Positions 1-9,797 of a stretch of 64,000 nucleotides of DNA are shown here, piece after piece (the first letter of the stretch is position 1; the number at the start of each line of letters is the position of its first letter). The position numbers and the translations under genes were made by a program. The notes below the pieces were generated by a model. The model was not told where the DNA came from. It did no database searches and was given only the letters and a program-made list of their open reading frames with translations. Source of the stretch: Plantago ovata (Eukaryota > Streptophyta > Magnoliopsida > Lamiales > Plantaginaceae); the NCBI GenBank assembly GCA_028274465.1, contig CM051456.1, positions 50,087,011-50,151,010 of the forward strand, in the 5' to 3' direction.

Positions 1-1558
1 ACTAACCTTTTCAATACCCTTATAAACTAGATGTCATCTATTGATTCATTCATCCAGTTTCTATTGCTTTAGGTAGATGAAAGATACAATCCCATATAAA
101 GAATGGGTTGTATGTCTTCTCTTTATCTAGATCAACTACTAGATAACTAGATTTGTTAGATTGTGTTCCACTATGATATCTCCTTCCTCAAACATAGGAG
201 ATAACTAACTACAAGTGCTATAGTTGAAACTAACCTTTCCAATACCCTTACAAACTAGATGTCATCTATTGATTCATTCATCCACTTTCTATTGCTTTGG
301 GTAGATGAAAGATATAATCCTATGTAAAGAATGAGTTGTATGTCTTCCCTTTATCTAGAACAACTACTAGATAACTAGATTAGTTAGATTGCTATTTAGA
401 GTGTTCCACTATGATATCTCCTTCCTCAAACATAGGAGAGAACTAACTACAAGTACTATAGTTGAAAATAACCTTTCCAATACCCTTACAAACTAGATGT
501 CATCTATTGATTCATTCATCCAGTTTCTATTGCTTTAGGTAGATGAAAGATACAATCCCATGTAAAGAATGAGTTGTATGCTATAGAACAACTACTATAG
601 TTGAAACTAACCTTTCCAATACCCTTATGAACTAGATGTCATCTATTGATTCATTCATCCAGTTTCTATTGCTTTAGGTAGATGAAAGATACAATCCCAT
701 ATAAAGAATGAGTTGTATGTCTTCCCTTTATCTAGATCAACTACTAGATAACTAGATTTGTTAGATTGTGTTCCACTATGATATCTCCTTCCTCAAACAT
801 AGGAGAGAACTAACTACAAGTGCTATAGTTGAAACTAACCTTTCCAATACCCTTACAAACTAGATGTCATCAATTGATTCATTCATCCACTTTCTATTGC
901 TTTAGGTAGATGAAAGATACAATCCTATGTAAAGAATGAGTTGTATGTCTTCCCTTTATCTAGAACAACTACTAGATAACTAGATTAGTTAGATTGATAT
1001 TTAGAGTGTTCCACTATGATATCTCCTTCCTCAAACATAGGAGAGAACTAACTACAAGTACTATAGTTGAAACTAACCTTTCCAATACCCTTACAAACTA
1101 GATGTCATCTATTGATTCATTAATCCATTCGATTGCTTTAGGTAGATGAAAGATACAATCCCAGTAAAAGAATGAGGTTATGTCATCCCTTATCTAGAAC
1201 AACTACTAGATAACAAAGATTTGTTAGATTGTGTTCCACTATGAGCTCCCTCCTCAACATAGGAGAGAACTAACTACAAGTCTATATTGATACTAACCTT
1301 TTCGCAATACCCTTAGCAACTAGATGTCATCTATTGATTCATTCATCCAATTTCTATTGCTTTGGGTGATGAAAGATAAATCCTATGTAAAGAATGAGTT
1401 GTGTGTTCTTCCCTTTATCTAGAAAACTACTAGATACACTAGATTAGTTAGATTGCTATTTTAGCGTGTCTCCACTAGATATCTCCTTCCTCCAAACTAG
1501 GAGAGAACTAACTATCCAGTACTATTAGTTGAAAATAACCTTTCCAATACCCTTAAAC
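1..1558. repeat. Tandem satellite array with dimeric higher-order structure
   Basis: Seven full or partial monomers can be lined up on the recurring start (a)ctaacctttccaataccctta at about 1, 229, 468, 606, 834, 1071 and 1292, with an eighth beginning near 1531. Spacings are about 229, 239, 138, 228, 237, 221 and 239. Short monomers read gattgtgttccac; long ones carry about ten extra bases, gattg(c/a)tatttagagtgttccac. Long and short alternate, so the basic unit looks like a ~467-bp dimer; the 138-bp unit is a deleted copy. No ORF or transposon end was seen. The array runs off the left edge and into the N gap, so its size is unknown. Confidence 0.9.
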
Positions 1559-1658
1559 NNNNNNNNNNNNNNNNNNNNNNNNNNNNNNNNNNNNNNNNNN
1601 NNNNNNNNNNNNNNNNNNNNNNNNNNNNNNNNNNNNNNNNNNNNNNNNNNNNNNNNNN
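1559..1658. other. Assembly gap (100 N)
   Basis: Exactly 100 N bases, a conventional placeholder for a gap of unknown length. It hides the junction between the satellite and the first gypsy LTR, including that element's left target duplication. Confidence 0.98.
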
Positions 1659-2682
1659 AAGGTTTCCGGATAGGATTTGGAGTCTAGGGGTCGAATCTGG
1701 AGGTTAGAAGGCCATTAGAAGTCTGAAACCGAGTCCGAAAAGGTGAAGAAATCCAAATCCGCGTCGAAAACGCGGAAATTCCGCGTTTATACTGTGGGGC
1801 GAACCGCCCCAGAAGAAATTCGGGCCTATATATAGTTGCAAGTTTTCTCTCCGAAAATCATATCTTTCCAAGCCTACTTTCTCACCTCTCTCTATAGTTT
1901 TAGGTAGGAACTTCCCGGGGCCTGTCCTGGGAGTTCCATAGCTTAGGTGATACTTTTTCATAGCAGATTGGAGCGCGTAGGATCACAATCATCCAGAGAT
2001 TGACAACCTTCGGTAACTTTGTATCTTACAGTTTTTATCTACTTATTTTATTCTTCTTTCAATATGTTTTCTTCTATGATTGCTATTGATTGCATGCCTA
2101 TTATGAGTAGCTAAATTTATCATTGGTGGTAGTATGTGAATTCTTAGCGAGGGAAGATAATCATGCTAATGGCTATATCGCGCATTATACTCGTGTCATT
2201 GCTTTATTTCGTTGATCAGTTGCAACCAAAATTCTCGTATGTTGTATTGATTATTATGCACGCATGGACACTTGTCGACCAATCAGACCAATTATCTTCG
2301 TAGTGTTGAATAATTACGGAACACATTAGGACGTTAGTTGTTGACGAGTCAGACCCTTATTATCTTCGTAGTGCTTAATACTTGCAACAGGACACAAGAT
2401 TGATTCAAAGATCTCTATGCAAGACCGAGGAATTTATGCATGATTATCGACCCATTATGTTAAGAAGGACCATACTATCACCAATCTCCATTATCTGCTT
2501 GAAAACCCCTATTGCTTTCTATCTGCTGTTTTATATTCACTTGTTAAATAGATAAAGCTAGTTATAGTCCTGAGAGAACGACACTCGAGTCATTCTACTA
2601 CTACACTACGGTTTCCGTTGTAGTTGTGGATTGCCTTTGGCTAAATAACAAATTTATTTGATTGAATCTGACACGTTCATCA
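1659..2682 (+). repeat. 5' LTR of element A (left end lost in gap)
   Basis: It matches 8643-9665 almost base for base and ends in ttcatca three bases before the primer site. About 220 bp of its start, seen in the 3' LTR copy, is missing into the gap. Confidence 0.9.
1768..1834 (+). promoter_or_regulatory. LTR promoter: two hairpins and TATA box
   Basis: Two inverted repeats sit just upstream of TATATATA (1827-1834). The first has arms AAACGCGG and CCGCGTTT (1768-1788). The second has arms TGGGGCG and CGCCCCA around AAC (1795-1811). The same layout recurs in the 3' LTR, with TATA at 8809-8816, and in LTR3, with TATA at 11783-11790. The promoter role is inferred from LTR position and the TATA box. 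Confidence 0.6.
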
Positions 2683-2685
2683 AAT

Positions 2686-2703
2686 TGGCGCCGTTGCCGG
2701 GGA
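2686..2703 (+). other. Primer binding site, tRNA-Asp type
   Basis: TGGCGCCGTTGCCGGGGA starts three bases after the LTR end. It is complementary to the 3' end of plant tRNA-Asp, the primer reported for Athila-like gypsy elements. Minus-strand DNA synthesis would start here. Confidence 0.85.
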
Positions 2704-2843
2704 CTATACTCCTTTTTCAATTTAATTTGTTTATATTTACAGCTTTAGATTCCTATTTCTTTTAGTTTTAGTTTTTCTTTTAATCTCTCTCTGCTTTCCT
2801 AGTTTGTTTCTAATCACCTTTCCTTGTCTGTCATAGATAGTGT

Positions 2844-4976
2844 ATGCCGCATACACGTTCTGCAGGAACACCGCTTGCTGATTCAATTGCTGAGATCGAT
2901 AGAGTCTACCACCAGAGAAGGCGATTACTTGAAAGGCGCGCACTAGAGGAAATAGAGGAACCCGATTTCTCTGAATCTCTAATTAGTCTTTTCAAGGAAA
3001 TCGACGGAATGGCAGAAGCTAGACCACTGAAGGCATGGGTACAACCCACCAAAGATCGTATGAGAGGACCGGCGATAGTTCTTTCGCCCGCAACCCGAGA
3101 TCTGGAGATCAAGAACCACACATTCCAACAACTTCCGAGGTTCTATGGCTTATCAAGGGAAGATGTGATGGGGTACTTGAACGATATCGATGATTTCGTC
3201 AACCAACTCCCACGACCCGGAGCTAACATAACAACGGATGAGTTGAGGATGAAGGTTTTTGCTATGGGACTTGGCGACAGAGCCAAGTCATGGCTGAGTT
3301 CTCTACTAGCCGGCTCGCTGGACACTTGGGAAAAGGTTTTTTCAGCTTTCATGGAGAAATACTTCCCGCACACTCTGACTACCGCGCTTAAGGCGCAGAT
3401 CACTGGATTCAAGCAAGACTATGATGAGACCATCTACACCGCATTCGAGAGGTTCCAAGATCTCACGAACAAGTGCCCTCACCATGGTTTTGAACTTTCT
3501 GACTTAGTCCAACACTTCTACAATGGACTAACATTCGAGAACCAACAAGTGGTGGATTTCCAATGCCGAGGCAATATTTGGGAGGAAACCGCAGAAGCCG
3601 TCTGGGCTGTTTTCGAAAGGCTTGCCAAGGGTTCGCAGTTCAAGGACCCAAGAGCAATGGTTAGGAGACGTGGACCTGAAGCTCCACCGACTCAAGAAGC
3701 CCCTATGTACAGGGGGAATGGGGATCAATTCGAGTGCTTTACCAACGAATTGAAACAAGTCCTCAAGAGCGCCACCGGAACAACTATTTCGAACGAAGTA
3801 TGCCGAATATGCAAGAACTATGGGCATGGGGCTCATATGTGTAGATCGGAGCTGGCATACGATGATGGCAACTGGGCTCGAGGAGGAGAAGAAGAAGCCT
3901 TTGCTACGGAGTTTGGCACTCAAGAAGTTAGCTACGGACAAGACGGTAGGAATCCTCGAGGTGGATTTTGGAGAAGAGGATACCGTAACAATCGAGGATA
4001 TGCACTGGCTAACCAAACTTATGGACCTAACCAAGACCGTAGTAGGCTGAACTATGGCAATGATCACTGCAAAAACCCCGCTCCGAAAGAGCCACCGAAG
4101 TCGAAGTCGGCTCTACTGATGGAGAACTTACAGAAGATGGTTGATCACACACAAAGTTTTCTCAAACGTTATGAAGAAGATTCTGAGAAGACTAGAGCAA
4201 GGCTCGATAAGTTGGAAGAAAGCACTAGGCTCGCCCATCAAAAGATGCAAGAGTTGATCGACCGGAAACTACCTAGCAGCACTGTGAAGTCGAATGCCAT
4301 TACATTGGCTGATGATGTACCTGACGAAATCACCATCAGGAAGGGTGTTAGGTGCAAGTGTTGCATGGAGGAAGAACTTCTACAGGCTGAGGAAGAAGCG
4401 AAAGGCCTTGGTTCTGACGCAAGTGATGAGGAGCAAGAGGATCCCGAACCACTCCCTAAAAGTTTCCATGTTAAGGTAGGGATTGGTGAGCTTGAAGATG
4501 TCCGTGCCACACTAGACACGGGATCCTACTCAAACATAATTCCTTTGAATGTGTTTGAAGAGAGTAACCTTGGAAAACTATCTGAGGAAAGGGCTATTGT
4601 GCGACTGGCGGATGGATCATTTATGAGACCCGAAGGAGTTGTGAAAAATGTGTTGGTCAAGATTGGTGAAGCATCTATATACACCAATTTCGTAGTTATG
4701 CCGGCGTCTGCACCTGGAACGGGGGATGTCATACTCCTAGGGCAAACATTCTTGACCAAGCTACGCTCGGTGATGGATATCTACCAAAGAACTTGCACCA
4801 TCGAAGTGAATGGCAAGCAACACGTGTTGCAAGCCATACCTGATCCACCTGAACCGCCTGATATTACTACTCACTATTGTGGTCTTGCAGCCTATATTCT
4901 TTCTTATTCACAGGTTCGTGGCATGGAGAGGAGATCAATGAAGGGGAAGCCTAGTACCCGCAAAAAGAAGAGATAG
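2844..4976 (+). CDS. Gag-protease polyprotein of element A (710 aa, intact)
   Basis: This ORF makes the capsid and protease of a gypsy-type retrotransposon. Residues ~100-250 form a retrotransposon gag (capsid) domain, with GLGDRAKSWL and a following W-x7-F-x3-YFP segment. Near residue ~325 is a perfect CCHC zinc knuckle, C-x2-C-x4-H-x4-C (CRICKNYGHGAHMC), for RNA binding. A hydrophilic, coiled-coil-prone stretch follows (~415-475), then a retropepsin-like aspartic protease with active site LDTGS near residue 557. The tail is basic (KPSTRKKKR). The Met lies about 140 bp after the primer site and is the first long-frame start. The frame closes after the protease with no RT behind it. The stop- and frameshift-broken homologue in element E (39880-42031) shows that this copy is unusually well preserved. 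Confidence 0.92.
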   Translation: MPHTRSAGTPLADSIAEIDRVYHQRRRLLERRALEEIEEPDFSESLISLFKEIDGMAEARPLKAWVQPTKDRMRGPAIVLSPATRDLEIKNHTFQQLPRFYGLSREDVMGYLNDIDDFVNQLPRPGANITTDELRMKVFAMGLGDRAKSWLSSLLAGSLDTWEKVFSAFMEKYFPHTLTTALKAQITGFKQDYDETIYTAFERFQDLTNKCPHHGFELSDLVQHFYNGLTFENQQVVDFQCRGNIWEETAEAVWAVFERLAKGSQFKDPRAMVRRRGPEAPPTQEAPMYRGNGDQFECFTNELKQVLKSATGTTISNEVCRICKNYGHGAHMCRSELAYDDGNWARGGEEEAFATEFGTQEVSYGQDGRNPRGGFWRRGYRNNRGYALANQTYGPNQDRSRLNYGNDHCKNPAPKEPPKSKSALLMENLQKMVDHTQSFLKRYEEDSEKTRARLDKLEESTRLAHQKMQELIDRKLPSSTVKSNAITLADDVPDEITIRKGVRCKCCMEEELLQAEEEAKGLGSDASDEEQEDPEPLPKSFHVKVGIGELEDVRATLDTGSYSNIIPLNVFEESNLGKLSEERAIVRLADGSFMRPEGVVKNVLVKIGEASIYTNFVVMPASAPGTGDVILLGQTFLTKLRSVMDIYQRTCTIEVNGKQHVLQAIPDPPEPPDITTHYCGLAAYILSYSQVRGMERRSMKGKPSTRKKKR

Positions 4977-5221
4977 GCGCAGATAGGAGTCGAGTCAAAG
5001 ACTTTAAACAATGACGCTATCCGGGAGGCAACCCGAAAGTTTTATCGCTTTCTTTACTGCTTTTCTGCATGCATTCATTCTTGAACTATTTGCTTCTCAT
5101 ATGCGAATTTGTTCATGTGTGTGTCGTATATGCTTTTGTTCGAGTGAGATTTTTCGAGTGGTTTTTTGAAAAAATTAGTTTCGGGATTTAAACCGCATTT
5201 TCTGACATTGGGACCTGTCTC

Positions 5222-5297
5222 CCTGCATTGGGGAGCACGGGGCGAACCGCCCCGTGGTGGGCAAACCGCCCCACACGTGGGGCGAACCGCCCCACAG
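5222..5297. repeat. GC-rich GGCG-NNN-CGCC inverted-repeat cluster
   Basis: Three successive copies of a GGGGCGAACCGCCCC-like palindrome lie about 250 bp after the gag-protease stop. It is the same motif as in the LTR promoter of this element and as at 39525-39625 in element E. Function is unknown; a second internal promoter is one possibility. Confidence 0.7.
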
Positions 5298-5527
5298 TCC
5301 CAGATCTTAAAAAACGCGGATTTCAACTCCAAAACCTTATTTTCTTCATTCTTCTTCATCCATACTCCCAAAAAACCCGAAAAGTGCGATTTCGCTTCTA
5401 AATCTTCATAACTTCTTCGTTTCTTGACCAAATTGAGTGTTCTTTAGCTTAATTCGAAGTCTATTACATGATCTATCATTCTATCCGAACAGATTTCATC
5501 CTAATTCGTTAGATTTGCAGATCTGAG
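5298..5527 (+). other. Putative untranslated leader exon (element A)
   Basis: A pyrimidine- and A-rich stretch (cttcattcttcttcatccatactcc and onward) joins the GC cluster to a splice-donor-like TGAG|GTATCA. It is homologous to the same stretch in element E. No ORF. The leader-exon role is an inference from the flanking signals. Confidence 0.4.
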
Positions 5528-6070
5528 GTATCATCTTTAAGAACCCTAATTTTCGAATTTGGGGGTTTTCTAATTTGAGCTTCAATTATGCTTGTTCGAT
5601 GCATGGGTATGTTGTTTATATGATTAGACATGTTATTTACTATCAATTGCATGCTCAATTTTGCATAAATTGATGATTTGGGTATTTTGCTATTAGATGA
5701 TATATCTTGTTATGCATTATGTCTTTATCTTTGATTTCTAGCATATGGAAATGTTTATTGGTGTAATATTGGTGGATTTAACGATTGAATGCTTATTAGT
5801 TGAGAATGAGGATTTATGTTGGTCGAATTTTTGCGCTGCTAAGGTATGAATTAAGCGTTGTTATCAAGGATATTGGTTGTCTAGTAAGAGCATGATGCGA
5901 TGTATTGCATGTAGTAGTTACGTTGATATGTTGCATGATGAAGTAGCTAGGCTAGACATTGTGGTTTGGGGAGTTCGAATGTTGAATTTATCACTTGTGT
6001 GTCTCGCTTTTACACTAGCATATATTTGAGTCTGTTTTGAGTCGTACGAGGTGCTAATCGCTGTTTGTAG
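5528..6070 (+). other. Putative leader intron (element A)
   Basis: The donor GAG|GTATCA and acceptor gctgtttgtag|G bound 543 bp of T-rich, ORF-free sequence. Element E has the matching donor and acceptor 540 bp apart (38751-39290) with homologous intron sequence. Splicing is inferred, not shown. Confidence 0.45.
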
Positions 6071-6101
6071 GTACCATACTAAGGGAAGGGAGTATTCCCG
6101 T

Positions 6102-6458
6102 ATGATTGCTGTGAAGAACCATGTCAAGGAAGGTGATCTCGCTAGATGTGCGTTCGAGCCAAGGGGTTTGGCAACAACGTCGTGGATTATCCAAGAGGAT
6201 GAGCTAGAGTACACCTGGAGTAAGGACTCCTATGCCTATTCATGCACCACCGGAGGGTCAGAAACCACTATTATGTCAGCACTCCATCACGAGGACTACA
6301 GAGTTCGAGTGAACAGGAAGGCACCGGAACAGTCTTGCCGCGACGGATTCGATCTTGAGTCCGAAGTTGCTCGAAGGTTCCGAAGCGCTAGCTTGGTTCC
6401 AAATCGTAATGACATGGGTACCCAGCACCTTGTTGGGGTGCCCCTTGCCTGCCTCTAA
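6102..6458 (+). CDS. Unrecognised ORF in the payload of element A (118 aa)
   Basis: This ORF is not recognised. It starts at the first ATG after the putative intron acceptor (6069-6070) and runs 118 codons. The N-terminus is MIAVKNHVKEGDLARC; the middle is acidic and aromatic, and the C-terminal half is Arg-rich. It shows no obvious resemblance to the 439-aa ORF in the same place in element E, although the sequence on both sides is shared. It could be a decayed or exchanged version of an extra ORF, or a captured fragment. Coding status is uncertain because it is short. Confidence 0.3.
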   Translation: MIAVKNHVKEGDLARCAFEPRGLATTSWIIQEDELEYTWSKDSYAYSCTTGGSETTIMSALHHEDYRVRVNRKAPEQSCRDGFDLESEVARRFRSASLVPNRNDMGTQHLVGVPLACL

Positions 6459-6889
6459 AGTGAGCATCATATAGACATTGGTCGGAGCAACAGTGGATAA
6501 AGTGGTCGAAATTGGAGAAAAAGGTAGAAGACTTCTGAGGATCCGAGTAGCCTATTGTAACCTTCTCGTGGTGTAAAACGTTGGAGGGGGAGGTCCTGAT
6601 ACCACTGTCCTTTTCCCTTCAACAGTTCACATCCTATTGAAGGGCTACAGGATGGAGGATTCCATAACAGCGGCGGTTAATCTTGAGAATTCTACCTGCC
6701 ACTGCAACTCTACTGACAATGATGATGGTGACAGTAGTGACAATGAAGGCCATACGAGCAATGATGACTCTGATAGAGGAGTTGTTCCTATCCGGCCTAA
6801 AAATGGAACTACCGTACCCACCAGAAAACCTGATGTCACACTATAAAGCTCACAGAGGAGGCCCAATAAATCACAAGCATCATACTCAG
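6459..6889 (+). other. Rest of element A payload, acidic small ORF included
   Basis: This is non-conserved relative to element E. It contains a 69-codon frame (6637-6846) with an Asp/Asn/Ser-rich stretch from about 6700 to 6780. That stretch is loosely like the acidic stretch in the C-terminal half of the element E ORF, but too simple in composition to call homology. Sequence shared with E resumes at ctcagccgaccgaggcc, about 6886. Confidence 0.3.
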
Positions 6890-7500
6890 CCGACCGAGGC
6901 CAAACCATGGGGTAACATCTAGTATCATATCTTATTTTCTCATTTTCTTACTGCTAGGGACTAGCGTTAATTTCATGAGGGGGGATGGGATTTAAGTGAT
7001 TTGATGTTGTTAGTTTGGAGCTTGGAATTGGTAGGATGAGTATAGTACCTCGCATGCTTTACCCGTCTGCATTTGCATTTGCACGTTTACCGCTTTCTTA
7101 GATTTTTTAAGTTGCATTCACTACATTCATCCTAGGATAGTCTTGCATGTTTTATGTGGAGTTTATTGCCAAATCTTTGACCTTTTTTATTGGGTAGATC
7201 AACTAACTATGCCATTAATCGTATGCTTCATCTCTATGAATTTGTTTGAGGTTTTTCTCGCTTGGCTTGTCACATTTATGTATTGCACTTAGTTGAGCTA
7301 GGTAGTCTCGACATCACTTAGTGGTGTTTTCTTTACTGCGGTTCACGAAGGCCTTTATAATAGGATGATGCATGTTAGGGTCTTATGGTTGTTTTCCCGA
7401 GTAATTATGTACCTAAGAGGCAACAAGTCTTCACCATGCTTTGAGATTGCTAAATGCCTAGAAAGGAGGTAGTGTGAGGTTGTGTGATCCTTTGTTTATG
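6890..7500 (+). other. 3' non-coding region of element A
   Basis: No ORF. It is conserved (inverted) in E at about 36780-37410, in F at 45980-46400 and in D at 27510-27840. Shared landmarks include aggcaacaagtcttcacc and gcctttataataggatgatgcatg. It behaves as a long conserved 3' untranslated region. Confidence 0.6.
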
Positions 7501-7807
7501 ACCTATTCTTCCGAATAGGTTTGGGGAGGGGGTTACACCATCGTTAGACTTGTTTCTGTTTTCATTTTCGTATCGTGAGATTATTTTCCTTTTTCGTAAA
7601 TTTTGTGCTCCAACCTATTCTTTCGAATAGGTTTGGGGAAGTCGTGTTTCTCTCTTTGTTTTTCTTTTTGTTATGCTACTGCTGGCTAGAAAAAAAATCG
7701 AAAAAAAAGAAAAATTCCAGAAAAAATAAGAGAAAAAAAAATGAAAAAAGAATCTGGAAAGAAAAAAAGAAAAAAAAGAAGACCCTAAAAAAAAACAAAG
7801 AAGGGTC
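7501..7807 (+). other. Conserved hairpin cluster in the 3' region (element A)
   Basis: In order: hairpin ACCTATTC/GAATAGGT (7501-7520); hairpin AACCTATTC/GAATAGGTT with a 4-base loop (7612-7633); an A-rich tract whose only non-A blocks pair as TTCCAGA (7715-7721) with TCTGGAA (7753-7759); and GACCCT (7781-7786) with AGGGTC (7802-7807). The same order occurs in four further copies in this window. The long Lys-rich frames here are products of the A-rich tract, not genes. An RNA role (packaging, dimerisation, 3' processing) is inferred. Confidence 0.55.
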
Positions 7808-8384
7808 CAAAAAAGAAAAGCCAAATAGTAGTTTAGCAAAGTTTTGAGTCTTTTCCGTTTTTCGTGTTGTTCGTAATCGTGTTTTTCTATTTTTTATCTT
7901 TTTTGTATCATCTGTTCTAGACCATCCTCGTCCTGCCATTCAAGAAGTGGTAAATAGCTTAAGACTTTACTTGAGAGATGGGTAGAATAGGGGAGAGTTA
8001 TCTTTTATAGGGAACCCTCCTTCGTTTGATAAGAGCCAGTACTGGTTCGACCTCTTTTGAGGGAAAGTCTTAACATGGTGGAACAGCAGTAAGTCCTCAG
8101 TTTCATAGGCACGAGGCAACCATTCGTATCTTAGCATGCATCATTACGTCGTCACTGACTAGGTCCAGGTAGAGAATGCTACGAGAGACTATCTTGTCTT
8201 GACATAAGTGCTTATGTGGATGTGTATAAGTCAATCGAGGTATTCTTCAACCTATATTCATGCTTTGATTTATGTGGTTTTTGTTCATATGTTATTTGGT
8301 AGATTCAGTAATTTAGTTCATTTTATTTGGCATGAAACTCCATTTTTGAGTCTTGCATGTTTTTTGTATTAGAGTCTAGCTTAG

Positions 8385-8421
8385 TTGCTTGAGGACAAGC
8401 AAATGTTCGGTTTGGGGAGTT
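8385..8421 (+). other. Hairpin plus polypurine tract (element A)
   Basis: TTGCTTG-AGGA-CAAGCAA (8385-8402) is a perfect 7-bp stem with a 4-base loop. It is followed by the purine-rich ggtttggggag directly before the 3' LTR. The polypurine tract primes plus-strand synthesis. The hairpin recurs in the other four copies. Confidence 0.7.
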
Positions 8422-9665
8422 TGATGAATGTGTATTTTACAGTTTCATTCGAGTCTTTTTCACCTAATTTAGCTATCCTCTATGATAATTTAGCTATATT
8501 TTAGTACATTTTATTAGAATAGTGTCACGTTTCCCTTTAGATTTTATTTTACAGGTTTTGGTTGAAATTCGGAGATTTACGGGCAATTATATTGAAGTCT
8601 ACAAGGAATTGGTGTTCCAGAAGCCTATTTGGAGTATCTGAAGGTTTCCGGATAGGATTTGGAGTCTAGGGTTCGAATCTGGAGGTTAGAAGGCCATTAG
8701 AAGTCTGAAACCGAGTCCGAAAAGGTGAAGAAATCCAAATCCGCGTCGAAAACGCGGAAATTCCGCGTTTATACTGTGGGGCGAACCGCCCCAGAAGAAA
8801 TTCGGGCCTATATATAGTTGCAAGTTTTCTCACCGAAAATCATATCTTTCCAAGCCTACTTTCTCACCTCTCTCTATAGTTTTAGGAAGGAACTTCCCGG
8901 GGCCTGTCCTGGGAGTTCCATAGCTTAGGGGATACTTTTTCATAGCAGATTGGAGCGCGTAGGATCGCAATCATCCGGAGATTGACAACCTTCGGTAACT
9001 TTGTATCTTACAGTTTTTATCTACTTATTTTATTCTTCTTTCAATATGTTTTCTTCTATGATTGCTATTGATTGCATGCCTATTATGAGTAGCTAAATTT
9101 ATCATTGGTGGTAGTATGTGAATTCTTAGCGAGGGAAGATAATCATGCTAACGGCTATATCGCGCATTATACTCCGTGTCATTGCTTTATTTCGTTGATC
9201 AGTTGCAACCAAAATTCTCGTATGTTGTATTGATTATTATGCACGCATGGACACTTGTCGACCAATCAGACCAATTATCTTCGTAGTGTTGAATAATTAC
9301 GGAACACATTAGGACGTTAGTTGTTGACGAGTCAGACCCTTATTATCTTCGTAGTGCTTAATACTTGCAACAGGACACAAGATTGATTCAAAGATCTCTA
9401 TGCAAGACCGAGGAATTTATGCATGATTATCGACCCATTATGTTAAGAAGGACCATACTATCACCAATCTCCATTATCTGCTTGAAAACCCCTATTTCTT
9501 TCTATCTGCTGTTTTATATTCTCTTGTTAAATAGATAAAGCTAGTTATAGTCCTGAGAGAACGACACTCGAGTCATTCTACTACTACACTACGGTTTCCG
9601 TTGTAGTTGTGGATTGCCTTTGGCTAAATAACAAATTTATTTGATTGAATCTGACACGTTCATCA
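8422..9665 (+). repeat. 3' LTR of element A (1,244 bp)
   Basis: It starts TGATGAATG right after the polypurine tract and ends ACGTTCATCA. It is nearly identical to 1659-2682. Its end runs straight into another gypsy internal fragment rather than into flanking host sequence. Confidence 0.92.
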
Positions 9666-9797
9666 CAAACCTGATCCACCTGATATCACTACTCACTACT
9701 GTGGTCTTGCAGCCTATATTCTTTCTTATTCACAGGTTCGTGGCATAGAAAGGAGATCAATGAAGGGGAAGCGTAGTACCCGCAAAAAGAAGAGATA
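9666..9797 (+). pseudogene. 3' tail of a gag-protease gene
   Basis: It encodes the end of the protease-linked C-terminus (HYCGLAAYILSYSQVRG and the basic tail), close to the end of the intact gene at 2844-4976. All upstream coding is missing because LTR sequence joins here. Confidence 0.8.

Larger units (their letters stand above)
1659..9665 (+). mobile_element. Element A: gag-protease-only Ty3/gypsy LTR retrotransposon
   Basis: The 5' LTR (start lost in the gap) and 3' LTR (8422-9665) flank an internal region of about 5.7 kb. A tRNA-Asp primer site lies at 2686-2703 and a polypurine tract ends at 8421. The only large ORF is gag-protease (2844-4976); no reverse transcriptase, RNase H or integrase motif is found in any frame, so the element is non-autonomous. 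By eye the two LTRs differ at only about ten positions over ~1 kb, so insertion was recent. The LTR ends TGATGAA and TTCATCA form the usual short inverted repeat. Non-chromoviral Athila/Tat affinity is inferred from the primer site and from relatives in this window. Confidence 0.85.

Noticed and set aside
1559..1658. Target-site duplication for element A
   Set aside because: The left flank is in the N gap and the right edge joins another element, so no duplication can be checked.
1704..1961. Minus-strand 85-aa ORF
   Set aside because: Lies wholly within the LTR, overlaps the promoter hairpins and TATA box, and resembles nothing; an analogous frame exists at 35263-35526 in another LTR.
3528..4067. 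Minus-strand ORF of 179 aa inside gag-protease
   Set aside because: Antisense shadow of the intact gag-protease gene; no domain, skewed composition.
7575..7939. Lys-rich (+) and Phe-rich (-) ORFs here and at 10599-10894, 27149-27439, 36332-36769 and 45550-45877
   Set aside because: They are translations of the A-rich tract of the gypsy 3' region, have no domain, and change frame between copies.
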